Shown here: one piece after another, positions 62,741 to 64,000 of the stretch
Layout of the letters: each line of letters opens with the position of its first letter
How positions within the stretch are numbered: position 1 is the first letter of the stretch
Source of the DNA: Certhia americana
Lineage: Eukaryota; Chordata; Aves; Passeriformes; Certhiidae
DNA: 64,000 nucleotides
Direction: 5' to 3'
NCBI GenBank assembly: GCA_018697195.1
Contig: CM031858.1
Span: forward strand, 83,467,410-83,531,409
Translations under genes and position numbers: made by a program
The notes under the pieces: model-generated
What the model was told of the DNA's origin: nothing
The model's input: only the letters and a program-made list of their open reading frames with translations
The model's database searches: none

Positions 62741-63480
62741 AACTGCATTTATGGCAGTTCTCTATACTTTTCAAGAGGATGCCTAACATCCTAGTCCCTG
62801 TTTTATTAGTATCAACCTGATATTGCCTTAGATCTATCGATTATAACTCCAAAATCTTTCCTGAGTGGTAGCAGCAGCTTTACAGCTCGTCATTAGGGAT
62901 TTCTGGAAATTTTTTTCCCCTCATTACTTTCCTGTACCAAAACAGAATTTAGTCTGCTTTATTATTAGTAATCTTTTTTATTATAAGAAATCCTCTGCAA
63001 TTCTTTTCAATCAGCTTCTCTTTTTACCCTTCACACCATTTTCTTCATATCTAATCACTTTCTAGATCACTTTTGAGTGCACTACAGTGAAGATACCCCA
63101 GCACAGATATCTATTTGAAAACTAATGTGTCGTCTTTTTTTTTTTTTTTTTTTTTAATGCCATTAGCTGGATCACATTCATCTACACCCTTCTCAGTTTC
63201 CTCAAACAATGTCAAGAGATTGTGGGGCATAAACACCTTGCTTGACTCTCCCATAGTGTATTATTTTTCTTATAGGCCTACTCTTTTTATTCTCCCATAT
63301 TGGTTTAGCCAATACATTATTCAGATTTTCTTCTACAGACTTTCACATCATGTCACGCTTTTCTGGTAAGTGATATCTCTGGGAATCCATGAAACCCTTA
63401 GAGTTAGCATTACAATCTTCTGATATGAAGGCTGAGGTAAGAAACTGCACATTGCTGTTAAAGTTCAGTATTAGGCTAAA
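62741..63480 (-). mobile_element. Second ancient CR1/L3-type LINE copy, antisense
   Basis: The + strand reads 'GATGCCTAACATCCTAGTCC' and 'CTCCAAAATCTTTCCTGAG', followed by TGGTAGCAGCAGCTTTACAG. It then reads 'TTTCTAGATCACTTTTGAG', 'CCCCAGCACAGATATC', 'GGATCACATTCATCTACACC' and TCAAGAGATTGTGGGGCATA. This is the order expected for the 3' UTR and then the reverse transcriptase of an old CR1-type LINE in antisense. It repeats the region already covered by the copy at 59485, so it is an independent insertion rather than its continuation. A pure T tract (63135-63155) interrupts it. No frame is open, and the right edge is uncertain. Confidence 0.72.
63135..63155. repeat. Poly(T) tract, 21 T
   Basis: An uninterrupted run of 21 T inside the ancient LINE copy, where part of the expected LINE sequence seems to be missing. 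Confidence 0.93.
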
Positions 63481-64000
63481 AATCTTGGCTGAATCCTGAG
63501 AAATGGCTCCTGTACTTTATATCAACTTTGCTCTGAAACAAAGATTTGTTTGAGGTACAACCTCCAATGTGCCCCTGTAAAAAAAAGATTCTTTCACAGT
63601 GAACAAAAAATTAAATTAGCTTCTCTGTTATGGCCTCGTTTCCTCCAAGAGCTTCTGATGTAGAAGATGCCTAGGCTTTTATTTCCACTGTAAAACTAAA
63701 ATATATTATTCTCCAGTTAGAGAAATCAAGGAATAGAATATACTGGGAGGTTACCTTGTTATGGTCAGTACCAAGAATATACATGCATGCTTGGGTTGTA
63801 CCTACATTTGGGACACTGTGCAGGAGAAGGGTGTATAGCATAAAATGGGAAAGATGGGAATTTTCATTCTATTCTTACTTTACATACACAGAGGAGTAAA
63901 TCTGGTGAAACAGTTGAATAAAATCAGTATTGCAGCTAAGTCCAGACACTCAGAGAAGAATACTCAGTGAAGGAGAAAAAGTCTATCTTGAGCAAGAAAC
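63481..64000. other. Intergenic DNA, no gene recognised
   Basis: Unique AT-rich sequence up to the window edge. The LINE match at 63480 may extend a little further, but I cannot support it. Confidence 0.45.

Overview
This 64 kb window looks like intergenic DNA from a bird (class Aves). The evidence is its AT-rich, CpG-poor sequence and its repeat content. There are ten CR1-type non-LTR retrotransposon fragments of young or middle age, several keeping the avian CR1 3' end (tandem copies of ATTCTRTG, or the complement on the + strand). There are also older CR1-like LINE remnants, solo retroviral LTRs of avian type, and no recognisable SINEs. I cannot name the species or chromosome. I found no protein-coding gene, tRNA, rRNA or CRISPR array. 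The longest open frames (171, 140, 140, 125 and 115 codons) either lie in LTR or CR1 sequence or show no family signature, codon structure or convincing exon boundaries. All repeat names rest on remembered family consensus features, not on a search.

Layout. Positions 1-8.7 kb: unique AT-rich DNA with one short CR1 3' end (5.03-5.12 kb). 8.7-11.0 kb: a solo LTR of about 1 kb with a TATA-like box, a poly(A) signal and an internal degenerate repeat, then an antisense CR1 of about 1 kb. 11-20 kb: unique DNA with small tandem duplications and one perfect hairpin. 20.0-20.85 kb: a CR1 joined to an older LINE remnant. 22.9-23.8 kb: a CR1 3' end, a degenerate microsatellite and a very short LTR remnant. 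23.8-33.5 kb: mostly unique. 33.5-33.9 kb: a sense CR1 reverse-transcriptase piece. 38.6-39.5 kb: a second, decayed LTR followed by a sense CR1 3' end. 39.5-50.3 kb and 50.6-58.4 kb: unique DNA, some of it of a texture that could include conserved regulatory elements, which one sequence cannot show. 50.3-50.6 kb: a sense CR1 3' end. 58.46-63.5 kb: LINE-dense, with the best preserved CR1 (808 bp) and two much older CR1-type copies, all antisense.

Nothing here acts as a gene system. The most interesting material is the layered retrotransposon record (two heavily diverged ancient CR1 copies near the right end, and an LTR that keeps its promoter and polyadenylation signals), a few exact tandem duplications, and stretches whose conservation could be tested by comparison with other birds.
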